Source of the DNA: Bacillota bacterium | GTDB taxonomy: Bacteria > Bacillota > Clostridia > Christensenellales > CAG-138 | DNA length: 64,000 bases | Assembly (NCBI GenBank): GCA_023400985.1 | Contig: JAEXEN010000008.1 | Location: 6,077-70,076 of the forward strand | Reading direction: 5' to 3' | Shown here: positions 44,220 to 53,271 of the stretch, piece by piece | Numbering within the stretch: position 1 is the stretch's first letter | How the letters are laid out: each line of letters begins with the position of its first letter | The notes under the pieces: model-generated | What the model was told of the DNA's origin: nothing | Database searches by the model: none | The model's input: the letters and a program-made list of their open reading frames with translations, nothing else | Position numbers and translations under genes: made by a program

Positions 44220-44699
44220 TTATTTATGATACGGTTCGTTGTTCATAATTTTAAAAGCCCTGTAAAGCTGCTCGAGCAGCATCACGCGGAATACCTGATG
44301 GGAGAATGTCATCTTCCCGAAGCTCAAAAGGTAATTCGCACGGGACAAAACCTCGGCGCTCAGGCCTAAAGACCCGCCGATGAGGAACGCGAAGCTTCCC
44401 TTTCCCTCGTTCATCCACGCCTGCATTGACTCCGCAAGCGCGAGGGAGGAAAGCTCTTTCCCCTCGATAGCGAGCGCCACGGCAAAGTCGTTTTTATCGA
44501 GCTTAGCGAGGATGCGCCTGCCCTCCTCGAGTTTTACCTGCTCGCGCTCGGCGCCGCTTAACCGCTCGGGGGCCTTTTCGTCCGCCACCTCGATAAGCTC
44601 CACGCTCGCGTAGCGCGAAAGCCGTTTGACGAATTCCGAAACGGCTTCCTCGTAAAAGCGCTCTTTGAGCCTGCCGACGCAGATAACGCGTATCGTCAT
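44220..44699 (-). CDS. rlmH: 23S rRNA (pseudouridine1915-N3)-methyltransferase RlmH
   Basis: 159 residues of the SPOUT fold. TIRVICVGRLKERFYEEAVS at the N-terminus, AFLIGGSLGLSAEVL (SAM-binding knot loop), and the C-terminal LLEQLYRAFKIMNNEPYHK are diagnostic. It methylates pseudouridine 1915. Its start overlaps the walJ stop by 4 bases. Confidence 0.96.
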   Translation of the reverse strand: MTIRVICVGRLKERFYEEAVSEFVKRLSRYASVELIEVADEKAPERLSGAEREQVKLEEGRRILAKLDKNDFAVALAIEGKELSSLALAESMQAWMNEGKGSFAFLIGGSLGLSAEVLSRANYLLSFGKMTFSHQVFRVMLLEQLYRAFKIMNNEPYHK

Positions 44700-45484
44700 A
44701 CTACTTCATAGCGCCCCGTGAGGCGGTCGCGGTGCGCGACGGTGAGCTCGAAGGCCGCGTCCGAAATATCCTCGCCGCGCAGTATCTCGCGCACGGTTTC
44801 GAGCGCGAGCTCCTCCAGATTGTTATCGAGGCTCAAGTGCCCCAAAATGGCACGCCTTAGGCCTCTTAAGTACAGCTTTGCCAGCGCCTTGCCGGCCGAT
44901 TCGTTGGAGAGGTGCCCCACGTCCGAAAGTATGCGGCGCTTGAGCACATAGGGGTAACTGCCGGATTTGAGCATATCCACGTCGTGGTTGGCCTCGATCA
45001 AAAGAAGGTCCGCGCCGTCCACGGCATCCAACAGGCACGGCTCCGCCACGCCGATATCGGTCATCACGGCGAGGCGCTTCCCGTTAAAGTCGATGCGGTA
45101 ACCCACGGATTCGAGCGCGTCGTGCGGGGTTTTGAACGGGGTGATGTTTACGTTACGGATGTAGAAATCGCGGTTGGTCTCAAACACGCGCACGTTGTGC
45201 GGAGCAATATTACCTACGCAAGACCGCATGCCTTCCCATGTGCCCTTGTTCGCGTAAACGGGCACGTCGTACTTTCGCGAAAACACGCCCGCGCCGTGGA
45301 TATGGTCGCTGTGCTCGTGCGTGATGAGGATGGCGCTCACGCTTTTGGGGTCCACGCCGATCTCGCACAACGTCCGCGTCAGCGCGCTTCCCGTAACGCC
45401 CGCGTCAATCAAAATGCGGACGTCTCCCGCCTCCAAGAGCGAGGCGTTCCCCGAGCTGCCGCTGAACAGCGGATAAAACAGCAT
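44696..45484 (-). CDS. walJ: MBL-fold hydrolase WalJ/YycJ
   Basis: 262 residues from ATG 45484 (ggggaggc upstream); the longer frame upstream is ignored. FYPLFSGSSGNASLLEAG and ILITHEHSDHIHG carry the metallo-beta-lactamase metal ligands, and the C-terminal AILGHLSLDNN completes the WalJ pattern. WalJ is linked to cell-wall control and is an exonuclease-like enzyme. No walK or walR is in the window. Confidence 0.9.
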   Translation of the reverse strand: MLFYPLFSGSSGNASLLEAGDVRILIDAGVTGSALTRTLCEIGVDPKSVSAILITHEHSDHIHGAGVFSRKYDVPVYANKGTWEGMRSCVGNIAPHNVRVFETNRDFYIRNVNITPFKTPHDALESVGYRIDFNGKRLAVMTDIGVAEPCLLDAVDGADLLLIEANHDVDMLKSGSYPYVLKRRILSDVGHLSNESAGKALAKLYLRGLRRAILGHLSLDNNLEELALETVREILRGEDISDAAFELTVAHRDRLTGRYEVV

Positions 45485-45636
45485 ACTGCCTCCCCCAAAA
45501 CGGCCTTTCGGCCGAAAAATCTTTCCTGCCCATTGTAGCATATTTCCGCCGTTAGCGCGCCGGTTTTTTGCACACCAAAAACCGCCCGTATGGCGATAAA
45601 GCCTCGTGCGGGAACCCGCATATTGAGCGGCATTTA

Positions 45637-47496
45637 TCAGTGGTCTAAATACCCCAAAAAGGTCGTGCGCCAGCCGTCCGCTGCTTTTTCCACGAGGTAA
45701 GCGGGCTGGTTCGGGCTGTTCCCGCCGGTATCGCACCAAATGCGGACCTGTCCTGCCGGGGGATCTTCGCGGAAGAAGCACGGTAGCATGCCGATGGAAA
45801 GCGGAAGTGTTGTTTCCTCCGTTAAAATGCCGTTTTTATAAACTCGAAGCGTTGTTTTGGTACCGAAATCGTTCGGGAGCGCGAGCTCGGTATCACGGCC
45901 GAAAAGCGCGGTGTTGTGCTCTGGAAATTCGTCAGCGCTGCGGCCCGAGAGCGTGAGCCTTTCCTTTTCCCCGTCGCCGTCGATATCCGCCTCCGTTTCC
46001 GACCACACGCGGTCGAGGACGCATTGCATAACGATGCGCTCAATCGGCGAAGGCTTCGCGAGGCTGCCCGATATGGAGAACGATATGCGTGCGTCCTTTC
46101 CGTAAAGGAAATCTTTCTCGGGCGAGCCCGTATCACCCACCTGCCTGCCGTCGGGCGTTTGGTAGCCAGCTGCGTAAACGTACACCGTATCGATGCGCCC
46201 GTCTTTAAGCACGCCGATGATGAGCCCCTTTCCGTCGGTATAATAGGATGCGGTTCTCCTGCCGCCCCAGGCGAAGCCGAGCGATTCCGCCTCGGCACGG
46301 TCAATCTCAAAAAGCGTGCAGAGCGCCTGCGCATCGGCAAGCGTATCGTTTGGCTTGAGCCCCGCAAGGCTTACTTCGGGCAGATATTCGCTTTCAAGTG
46401 AAACAAGTTCCTGAATATGGGGGAGAAGCTCGCTTGCCAAAGCGCCGCTTGCCGCGAGCGCCGCATAATGCCTCAAGCCCTTGATGGCGAGAAGCTTGCG
46501 TTGCACCCAAATATCCTGTGGCTCGCTTAGAAGCTGCGCCTCGATCTCGCCGAGCATGGCGGGGTAGGTTTTTGAGAAATAATCGCGGCGCTCGTCGGTA
46601 ACATCCGCATAAAAGCCGATGTGATGGTTGCTTTCCGCGATGGAGCGAAACGTGGGCCAGAAAAGCGACGGTACGTCGTAGAGCATTTGGCCTTGGACGA
46701 TACCGTCAAAGCCGCTTTCACGCGGCAGAAGCACCCGCATCCGCTCATCCATGCCGCCGATGGCGCTCGCAAACACGATAAGATCGCCGCGCCCGCTCGC
46801 GCTACGGGAAACGACCGCTGCGAAAAGCGTCTCTTCGTATTTGTTCGTACCGAGGCAGAAAATTCCCTCGAACGAACCCTCCATATGATCGTAGCCTCCA
46901 TACCAATACGGGTACAAGCCGCTTTCGGGGCTACGTTCCTCGATAGCGGGCAGACGCGCGAGCAGGAAGCTGACATTTGCGGAGGAGGTATTTTCCTCCG
47001 CTTCGCCACGCAGAATCTGTGTTGTAGGTACCCGCGCGGTTTCCACGGAGGAGGGGAGTTTCACCTCATACGAAAAACAGAATATATCCCCCGCAGAAAA
47101 ACGATATTCGTCCACAGGGAGGCCGCCGCTCGACGTGCAGCGCATGATAAAGCCGGTTTCATCGTATTCTGTAAGCGTCCAGCGGCTGCTGCCTAAAACC
47201 GCTATATAGCCGTCGTTCGATGGGGAAATGCGTATAAGACAGACCCGTTGCTCCGGACCGTCGGTCGAAAGCGACGCGGCAAAGTCCGTAAGGGGCTCGG
47301 CATTCCAGTAGTAGTTATCCACGTACACGCCTGCCCAGTCGCCCTCAAACCATTCCCCTGCCTGTGCGGGCGTGGGGGACAACGCGGCCTCCGTCTGCGC
47401 CGGCGCGGTATCGCTTACGGAGGAAGCTTCCTGCGTGCAGCCGAACAGGTTAGCGCAAATAAATATAAAAAGAAACATTGCCGTGATGCGTTTCAT
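45637..47496 (-). CDS. Large lipoprotein of unknown function
   Basis: 619 residues from ATG 47496 with ggaggtc upstream. Lipobox LFGC (Cys20), then an Ala/Pro/Thr-rich linker. No recognised domain in the middle; the segment DIDGDGEKERLTLSG near residue 523 looks like a calcium-binding or FG-GAP-like acidic loop. The tail ends WCDTGGNSPNQPAYLVEKA. Probably a surface protein. Single gene; a weak hairpin with TTTTT follows it on the minus strand (45579-45598). Confidence 0.65.
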   Translation of the reverse strand: MKRITAMFLFIFICANLFGCTQEASSVSDTAPAQTEAALSPTPAQAGEWFEGDWAGVYVDNYYWNAEPLTDFAASLSTDGPEQRVCLIRISPSNDGYIAVLGSSRWTLTEYDETGFIMRCTSSGGLPVDEYRFSAGDIFCFSYEVKLPSSVETARVPTTQILRGEAEENTSSANVSFLLARLPAIEERSPESGLYPYWYGGYDHMEGSFEGIFCLGTNKYEETLFAAVVSRSASGRGDLIVFASAIGGMDERMRVLLPRESGFDGIVQGQMLYDVPSLFWPTFRSIAESNHHIGFYADVTDERRDYFSKTYPAMLGEIEAQLLSEPQDIWVQRKLLAIKGLRHYAALAASGALASELLPHIQELVSLESEYLPEVSLAGLKPNDTLADAQALCTLFEIDRAEAESLGFAWGGRRTASYYTDGKGLIIGVLKDGRIDTVYVYAAGYQTPDGRQVGDTGSPEKDFLYGKDARISFSISGSLAKPSPIERIVMQCVLDRVWSETEADIDGDGEKERLTLSGRSADEFPEHNTALFGRDTELALPNDFGTKTTLRVYKNGILTEETTLPLSIGMLPCFFREDPPAGQVRIWCDTGGNSPNQPAYLVEKAADGWRTTFLGYLDH

Positions 47497-47634
47497 AAAT
47501 GACCTCCGTCTATTCCAAGCGGAATCACTTTTCAACCAAATTGTAGCATCGCCAAAGCCGCGCGTATAAAAACATTTTGTAAAAGCAAGAAGGGCGAAGC
47601 CGAAGCTCCGTTTTACACGGATGGATCGCACCGC

Positions 47635-49080
47635 TCAATAACCCGTCGCCACCGCCAGGCATAGCACCCCGACCGAGAGGAGGAGGATCGCCAAAAGCGG
47701 TTTCCATACCCAGCGGAACCATTTGCCGTAGCCGATGTCCGCGATGCCGAGCATGATGAGGAGCGCGGTGTTGGTAGGGTAGATCATATTGGAAAAACCG
47801 TCGCCGAGCACATAGGCGAGTATCACCGTCTGGCGCGACACGCCGCTCAGGTCCGCAAGCGGCGCGATGAGCGGTATCAAAAGAAACGCCTTGGCGCTGC
47901 CCGACGCGATGAATACTTCAAGCACCAGCACGATGCCGAACATGAGGAGCGCCGAGGCGTAAGGCCCCGCGTTTTTAAGACTTCCCGAGAGCAAATACAA
48001 AAGCGTGTCGAGTATGCCGCCCGCCGTGATGACATGCTTCACGCCCATCGCAAGCAAAATAAACGCCACCGCAGGAAGCACGCTCAAACAGCCCGAAAAG
48101 AAATCCCTTATGACCTTCCCACCGTAGCCGGAAAGCCTCCCGCACAAAAACCCCGCGATCGTGAACAGAAGCGCCATCACGATAAGCGTGTAATCCGTGA
48201 GGGACTTTATGAAAAAGCCCGCGAGTATGTACAAAAATACGATGCCGAGGCAAAGCCCCAGCGCGCGAAGCGCCTTCTTTAGATGCGGATCGTTGAGCGT
48301 TTGAGTAAGGTCGCCGTGCATGTAGCGTTCACGGAGCTTTAAGTCGTGCTCGTAAGTGAGCGAGCGCTTGGGGTCCTTTTCGATCCGTTTCGCGTAGGCG
48401 ATCATAAATACGGCGAGCACCGCGTAGGCAAGCACAAACATGAGCACGCGAAGCGTCAGGCCGGAAAAGACCGGAACATCCGCAAGCTCCTGCGCGACGA
48501 CCACCGTGAACGGGTTGAAGGTGCCCGCCGCAAACCCCATGCCGATCGCGAACGCGCTTATGCCGAGGCCCATGAGGGAATCCCACCCCATGGAAAACGA
48601 GATGGCGACGGCGATGGGCACGAGCGTGATGCCTTCTTCAAATATGCCGACCGCAGAGCCGAGTATCATGAACACGAGCAGCAAAACGCCCATCATCTGG
48701 TATTTTTTACTTCCGAAACGGCTTATGGTAACGGCCATCAGCCGCCGTAAGACGCCGCTTTTTTCGAGCACCGCGAACGTGCCGCCCACAAGCGTCAAAA
48801 ATACCATGATGCCGATGGCAATTACCGAATCGGGCGAGGCGAGCACCTCGAAGGGCGCCGTGAACCAGCGCCATACGGGAAGCGGCTTTGCGGACGGGTT
48901 CTCATGATAAGAATTGGGCACCACCTGTTCCTGCCCGTCCACGTTTACTCGGTCGTAGCTTCCCTGCGGAAGCACGCGCGTGAGCACGCCCGCCGCCACG
49001 ATAAGCGCGAGAAGCAAAATAAGCACGCTCACAAACGTGCGTTTTTGGATGCTGAGGCCCGCTTTCCGCTCCTGTTCCAT
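47635..49080 (-). CDS. YfcC-type carrier (C4-dicarboxylate/basic amino-acid carrier family)
   Basis: 481 residues with about 12 membrane segments. Segments such as VFLTLVGGTFAVLEKSGVLR, AVGIFEEGITLVPIAVAIS and LGDGFSNMIYPTNTALLIML match the YfcC/DcuC-like secondary carrier family. It moves organic acids or amino acids across the membrane by ion exchange; the substrate cannot be told. Divergent to the acyltransferase gene. Confidence 0.8.
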   Translation of the reverse strand: MEQERKAGLSIQKRTFVSVLILLLALIVAAGVLTRVLPQGSYDRVNVDGQEQVVPNSYHENPSAKPLPVWRWFTAPFEVLASPDSVIAIGIMVFLTLVGGTFAVLEKSGVLRRLMAVTISRFGSKKYQMMGVLLLVFMILGSAVGIFEEGITLVPIAVAISFSMGWDSLMGLGISAFAIGMGFAAGTFNPFTVVVAQELADVPVFSGLTLRVLMFVLAYAVLAVFMIAYAKRIEKDPKRSLTYEHDLKLRERYMHGDLTQTLNDPHLKKALRALGLCLGIVFLYILAGFFIKSLTDYTLIVMALLFTIAGFLCGRLSGYGGKVIRDFFSGCLSVLPAVAFILLAMGVKHVITAGGILDTLLYLLSGSLKNAGPYASALLMFGIVLVLEVFIASGSAKAFLLIPLIAPLADLSGVSRQTVILAYVLGDGFSNMIYPTNTALLIMLGIADIGYGKWFRWVWKPLLAILLLSVGVLCLAVATGY

Positions 49081-49151
49081 GTGGCATCCCCTTTTTGCTT
49101 TATACTATCATAAAAGCTATATATAAGGAAGTCGCCGTGTCTTCTGTGTCT

Positions 49152-49181
49152 TGTCAATCCCGCGTTCCGGGTTGTATCATA
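49152..49181 (+). promoter_or_regulatory. Possible promoter of the acyltransferase gene
   Basis: TTGTCA (49152-49157), 18 bases, TATCAT (49176-49181), 66 bases upstream of the start. Confidence 0.4.
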
Positions 49182-49246
49182 AATATATGGGGGCTTTGTC
49201 AAATTTCCGTGCGGCTGCCGGGCGGGGCAAGCTTACCTGAAACGGG

Positions 49247-50413
49247 GTGACACCTATGAAAAATGCCGAAAAGGACCGAGCGCGCCACCTGAGGGCATTC
49301 CGGTTTTTGAGCGCGGCCGTGCGGCCGATATTCTGCCGGCTGTTTCGTTATACGCCCGTACAGATAACGGGTGTGGAGGGCCCTTTTTTGGTGTTCGCCA
49401 ATCATAACGCGGAGCTCGATCCGGTGCTTGTGAACCTGGCGTTCAAAGAGCAGATGTACTTCGTGGCGAGCGAGCATATCTTTCGAAAGGGCTTTTTCTC
49501 AAAGCTTCTGGTGCGGTATTTCGACCCCGTTTCCCGCCTAAAAGGCGGCACGGAGGCGAGCGCCGCCATGGAAATGTTAAGAAGGCTTCGCCGCGGCTAT
49601 AATATATGCGTGTTTGCCGAGGGCGACCGTTCTTTCAACGGCGTCACCTTCCCCATACCGCCCGCTACGGGCAAGCTTGCCAAGGCGGCGGGCGTACCCG
49701 TCATCACCTATAAGCTCGAGGGCGGATACCTTACCACGCCGCGATGGGGCAAAAAAATGCGTCGCGGCAAAATGCTCGGCTATACGGTAAACGTCTATTC
49801 CCCCTCCGAGCTCAAGGCCATGAGCGCCGATGAGGTGAACCGCGTTCTGGCGGAAGACCTTTTTGAGGACGCCTATGAGCGGCAGGAGCAGGACCCGGTC
49901 CGCTTCAGGGGGAAAGATCGGGCGGAATGGCTCGAGACAGCGCTTTATCTTTGCCCAAGCTGCGGCGGAGCCGGCACGCTCAGAAGCCATAAAAACGAGT
50001 TTTTCTGCGGCTGCGGTCTGCGTGCAGAATTTACGGAATACGGATATTTAGAGGGCAATGCCCCTTATAAAACCGTCACCGAATGGGATGCCTGGCAGGC
50101 TGAGAGGCTCAAAGAGATCGCGAAAGAGGATGGCAGCGGGCCCGTATTTACGGATGCAAACGTACGCCTTGTGCGCGTTTTGCCCGATCATAAAGAAGAA
50201 CCGGTGGCGCAGGGAATTCTCACCATGTACCGCGACCGTATCGAGTGCGGGGGGACGACGCTTTTTATTGCCGATATCTCCGCTATGGCGGTATACGGCC
50301 GCGCGAACGTGACCTTCACCCACAGGGAAGGCCACTACGAGCTCCTCGGCGCGCCGCCGTTTTGCGGCAGGAAGTATTTTCAGCTGTTCGGGTTCCTGAA
50401 GGAAAATGCCTGA
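49247..50413 (+). CDS. PlsC-family acyltransferase with C-terminal zinc ribbon
   Basis: 388 residues from GTG 49247; ATG 49256 is an alternative. The lysophospholipid acyltransferase core has FANHNAELDPV (HxxxxD catalytic pair) and CVFAEGDRSFNG (EGxRS-type motif), followed by GVPVITYKLEGG. The last 150 residues are unusual: a possible zinc ribbon (CPSCGG... then CGCGL, about 245-270) and an extra domain. The core suggests transfer of acyl groups to lysophosphatidate-type lipids. The extra domain may bind another protein or nucleic acid; unknown. Confidence 0.82.
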   Translation: MTPMKNAEKDRARHLRAFRFLSAAVRPIFCRLFRYTPVQITGVEGPFLVFANHNAELDPVLVNLAFKEQMYFVASEHIFRKGFFSKLLVRYFDPVSRLKGGTEASAAMEMLRRLRRGYNICVFAEGDRSFNGVTFPIPPATGKLAKAAGVPVITYKLEGGYLTTPRWGKKMRRGKMLGYTVNVYSPSELKAMSADEVNRVLAEDLFEDAYERQEQDPVRFRGKDRAEWLETALYLCPSCGGAGTLRSHKNEFFCGCGLRAEFTEYGYLEGNAPYKTVTEWDAWQAERLKEIAKEDGSGPVFTDANVRLVRVLPDHKEEPVAQGILTMYRDRIECGGTTLFIADISAMAVYGRANVTFTHREGHYELLGAPPFCGRKYFQLFGFLKENA

Positions 50414-50458
50414 AAGAAAACTTTTGTTTATTTCTGCGTATTTCCAAGCGTTTCGTGC

Positions 50459-50464
50459 TATAAT
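50459..50464 (+). promoter_or_regulatory. -10 box upstream of the LCP gene
   Basis: A perfect TATAAT, with only weak -35 candidates. The transcript would carry an 80-90 base leader containing the hairpin at 50492-50530. Confidence 0.4.
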
Positions 50465-50491
50465 TGCGGCGGAACGCTGTTTTTAAAAAGA

Positions 50492-50534
50492 CGTGCCGCT
50501 GCGGGCGGAACCGATTCCCGGTGCGGCGCGTTTT
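50492..50534 (+). terminator. Leader hairpin with T-run before the LCP gene
   Basis: An outer 8-bp stem (cgtgccgc / gcggcgcg) and an inner cggg / cccg stem, followed by TTTT. It is between the apparent promoter and the LCP start codon, so it might attenuate, or it may end the previous gene. Confidence 0.4.
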
Positions 50535-50554
50535 ATCATAAGGGGTATAACCGG

Positions 50555-52051
50555 ATGAAGAAAAAGAAAAAGGGCTTGACCGCGCTTTTGATTGTACTTG
50601 TCGTGCTCGTCGGCGCGCTTGCCGCGGTGGGTATTTATTTAAAGAACCTGCAAACAAACCCCATGGCCGCCTTTGAGGAAATGCCTACGCCGCCGCCCGA
50701 TACGTCCAGCGCGACGCCTGAGACGGATAATTCTATAGAGCCTACGCCCACGCCCTCCCCCACGCTTTCGCCCGAGGAGGCGCTTGAAGCCGCGGCGGAC
50801 GCGGATTTTATGAAAAACCGCGTGAACATCCTCATGCTCGGCTGGGACGAAAGCCCGGAGCGAAACGATGAGGACAGCGAGGTTTACCGCGACGAGGACA
50901 ACAATTTCAGAAGCGACGTCATCATGCTTCTGACGGTGGATTTTGAAAATAGGGTCGTCGATCTTATTTCCGTCCCGCGCGATACCTATGCGCCCATCTA
51001 CAACGTGGAGGGGCATTTCAAAATCAACGCCGCATTCGCTAAGGGAGGCAGCGCCAAAGGCGACGGTTTCAATTACGCCATGAAAACCGTTTCCAACCTC
51101 CTCGGCGTTCCCATTGAGTACTATGCGGGCGTCAACATGCAGGGTATGAAGGCGGTGGTGGACGCGATGGGCGGCGTTGATTACGATGTGGATCTCAGGA
51201 TCGTGCTCAACGGGCGTGTGCTCGAAAAGGGCCTTCAGCATCTCAACGGCCAGCAGGTGCTCGATTACTGCCGCGCCCGCAAGGGCTACGGCACCGACGT
51301 CAGCCGTGCCGACCGCCAGCAGAGGATGCTGTTTGCCATCTTCAACCAGCTCAAGAGCAAGAACCAGATCGTCAATTTGCCCAATGTCTATCTCGGGGTG
51401 AAGGGCTACGTCAGCACCAACCTCAACTTCGACCAGATCGCGGCGCTTTCCATGTTCGCGCTCGATTTCGATACCGCAAACCTTCATCGCCATACGCTCG
51501 ACGGCGAATACATGAGCTCCACCCCTTACAACGGTGCGTCGTTTTACGTGCTCAGAAACAACAAGCTGAAGGAGCTTGTCAAGGATATCTTCGGCGTTTC
51601 CGTCGAGCCCGACCCACGTTACGACCTTTCCTATGTGAAGGCCGATAAGGCCGCCGCCGATGCGCTTACCTATGTAACGGGCTCCGAAAACATCCTGAAG
51701 TTTCTGGCGGGCCAAGGCCTTTATATCGATCCCGAAACATGGATCGGCGACGGCCCCGCGCCCGAGCCCGCATGGGATGTTGGGGAACTTCTTGTTTCGA
51801 TGGAGCAATTGAACGCCGTCGCCGTACGTGACATCCCGGCCTCGGCCTCCGCAGAAAGGCGCGAGACGATCCTTGATACCCCCTTCGATGTGGATGCCAT
51901 TTCCGGCGCGGTGGAGCGGCTGCGCCAGTCCATGTGGACGGTCTGCCTAGATTATAGCCTCTACAAGGAGTATTTCACCAAGAAGCTTTTGCCGGAGGAG
52001 TTTTACAATCTACTGCCTTCCTATCAAACGCTTGTGACGCCGGGCTCGTAG
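50555..52051 (+). CDS. LytR-CpsA-Psr (LCP) family cell-wall glycopolymer transferase
   Basis: 498 residues. N-terminal Lys-rich start and one membrane segment (about 8-28), a Pro/Thr/Ser-rich spacer (about 42-75), then the LCP domain: RSDVIMLLTVDF, VDLISVPRDTYAPI (conserved Arg-Asp) and KINAAFAKGG, with VDAMGGVDYDVD and LDYCRARKGYGTDVSRADRQ further on. LCP enzymes attach teichoic acids or polysaccharides to peptidoglycan. The ~150-residue C-terminal extension is not recognised. Confidence 0.9.
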   Translation: MKKKKKGLTALLIVLVVLVGALAAVGIYLKNLQTNPMAAFEEMPTPPPDTSSATPETDNSIEPTPTPSPTLSPEEALEAAADADFMKNRVNILMLGWDESPERNDEDSEVYRDEDNNFRSDVIMLLTVDFENRVVDLISVPRDTYAPIYNVEGHFKINAAFAKGGSAKGDGFNYAMKTVSNLLGVPIEYYAGVNMQGMKAVVDAMGGVDYDVDLRIVLNGRVLEKGLQHLNGQQVLDYCRARKGYGTDVSRADRQQRMLFAIFNQLKSKNQIVNLPNVYLGVKGYVSTNLNFDQIAALSMFALDFDTANLHRHTLDGEYMSSTPYNGASFYVLRNNKLKELVKDIFGVSVEPDPRYDLSYVKADKAAADALTYVTGSENILKFLAGQGLYIDPETWIGDGPAPEPAWDVGELLVSMEQLNAVAVRDIPASASAERRETILDTPFDVDAISGAVERLRQSMWTVCLDYSLYKEYFTKKLLPEEFYNLLPSYQTLVTPGS

Positions 52052-52058
52052 AATTGAT

Positions 52059-52964
52059 ATGTTCTCCATGACGACCGACTTACAAAAGGAGCAAGTGCGG
52101 GGGAAGCGCCCCGTAAAGCGATCAAAAATGTATGGCTTTCTCATCGTTATAGCGGCGCTTGCTTTGCTTGCGGGCTTTTTCTCATGGGAGAATAACGGCA
52201 TCGTTATCTCCCGTTTTACCTATGCAAGCGACAAGGTGCCCGAAGCGTTTGACGGCTTCGTGATCGCGCAGATCTCCGATTTGCATAACAAACGCTTCGG
52301 CACAGGCCAGGAGCGGCTTCTCGAAAAGCTTTCCGCCGCCGAACCTGATCTCATCGTCGTCACCGGAGACATTTTGGACCGCCGCCGCTACGACTTCGCG
52401 CCGGTTGCGGAGCTGCTGCAGGGCGCCGTAAAGCTCGCGCCGGTCGTGTATGTTCCGGGTAATCACGAGGGATCGTCGGGGCGTTACGGGGAGATTAAAG
52501 CCGCGCTTTTAAGCTTGGGCGTCACGGTGCTCGACGACGCCTCTTATACCGTTTCGCAAGGCGGTGATACCGTTACGGTGCTTGGCGTGCTCGACCCGGT
52601 TTTTTTTCCGCAAACCGATGCGCAGGAAACGGATGCGACGGAAATGAAGCGCTTCCTTGCCGCGTGGAAAGACGAGGACGGCTTTAAAATACTTCTTTCG
52701 CACAGGGCGGAACTTCTCGATGTCTATGCCGGGGAGGGAATGGACTTGGTGTTTTCCGGCCACGCGCACGGCGGGCAGATACGGCTGCCGTTCATCGGCG
52801 GGCTGTACGCGCCCGGCCAGGGCGCTTTCCCGAAATATACGGGCGGCCGTTACGACGAGGGCGATACGGCCATGTATGTGAGCCGCGGCTTAGGCAACAG
52901 TGCGTTTCCTTTTCGCGTCTTCAACCGCCCCGAGCTCGTCGTGGTGACGCTAAAGACGGAATGA
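52059..52964 (+). CDS. Metallophosphoesterase (YkuE-like)
   Basis: 301 residues with an N-terminal membrane anchor (about 26-44). Calcineurin-type metal motifs: QISDLHNKRFG, VVTGDILDRR, YVPGNHEGS, and VFSGHAHGGQIRLP. This matches YkuE-type membrane-linked phosphoesterases that act on lipid or cell-wall intermediates. It follows the LCP gene by 7 bases, probably one operon. Confidence 0.88.
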   Translation: MFSMTTDLQKEQVRGKRPVKRSKMYGFLIVIAALALLAGFFSWENNGIVISRFTYASDKVPEAFDGFVIAQISDLHNKRFGTGQERLLEKLSAAEPDLIVVTGDILDRRRYDFAPVAELLQGAVKLAPVVYVPGNHEGSSGRYGEIKAALLSLGVTVLDDASYTVSQGGDTVTVLGVLDPVFFPQTDAQETDATEMKRFLAAWKDEDGFKILLSHRAELLDVYAGEGMDLVFSGHAHGGQIRLPFIGGLYAPGQGAFPKYTGGRYDEGDTAMYVSRGLGNSAFPFRVFNRPELVVVTLKTE

Positions 52965-53019
52965 GGCGGTAAAAGCGGGACTTTTTTCATTTCCCGGGAA
53001 ATTATAGAAGCTATACGGT

Positions 53020-53050
53020 AAAACGGCTGTTTGCCTGAGCAGCCGTTTTT
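53020..53050 (+). terminator. Terminator of the LCP-phosphoesterase operon
   Basis: aaaacggct pairs with agccgtttt across a short loop, and a run of five T follows the stem. Confidence 0.8.
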
Positions 53051-53056
53051 GTATGC

Positions 53057-53084
53057 AAAAACCTCCCGCCGGGCGAGAGGTTTT
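53057..53084. terminator. Second terminator-like hairpin
   Basis: aaaacctc (53057-53064) pairs with gaggtttt (53077-53084). The A and T ends allow action on either strand, so it may terminate the E1 operon arriving from the right. Confidence 0.5.
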
Positions 53085-53271
53085 GAAGAGCTATGAGAGC
53101 TGCGGTGGGTTAAGATATTCATTAATAATGTAAACAAAGAACACCAAAGGGCCAGAGGAAGCCCCTGTCCCCCTTAAAAGGGCCGCCGCATGGTGCTCGT
53201 GAAGCGCGGGGCCCTCTACGGTGTATCGGTGCCGCTGCAGGGGGCGGCCTCCGGACGGACCGCCGCACCTG

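Larger units (their letters stand above)
52965..53271. other. Spacer with two terminator hairpins
   Basis: 307 bases between convergent genes. It contains the terminators at 53020-53050 and 53057-53084 and several GC-rich runs around 53160-53270 that pair only loosely. No gene is supported. Confidence 0.6.

Noticed and set aside
50639..51808. A 389-codon open frame on the minus strand
   Set aside because: It lies wholly opposite the LCP gene, has no ribosome site or recognisable motif, and reflects high GC third-position bias.
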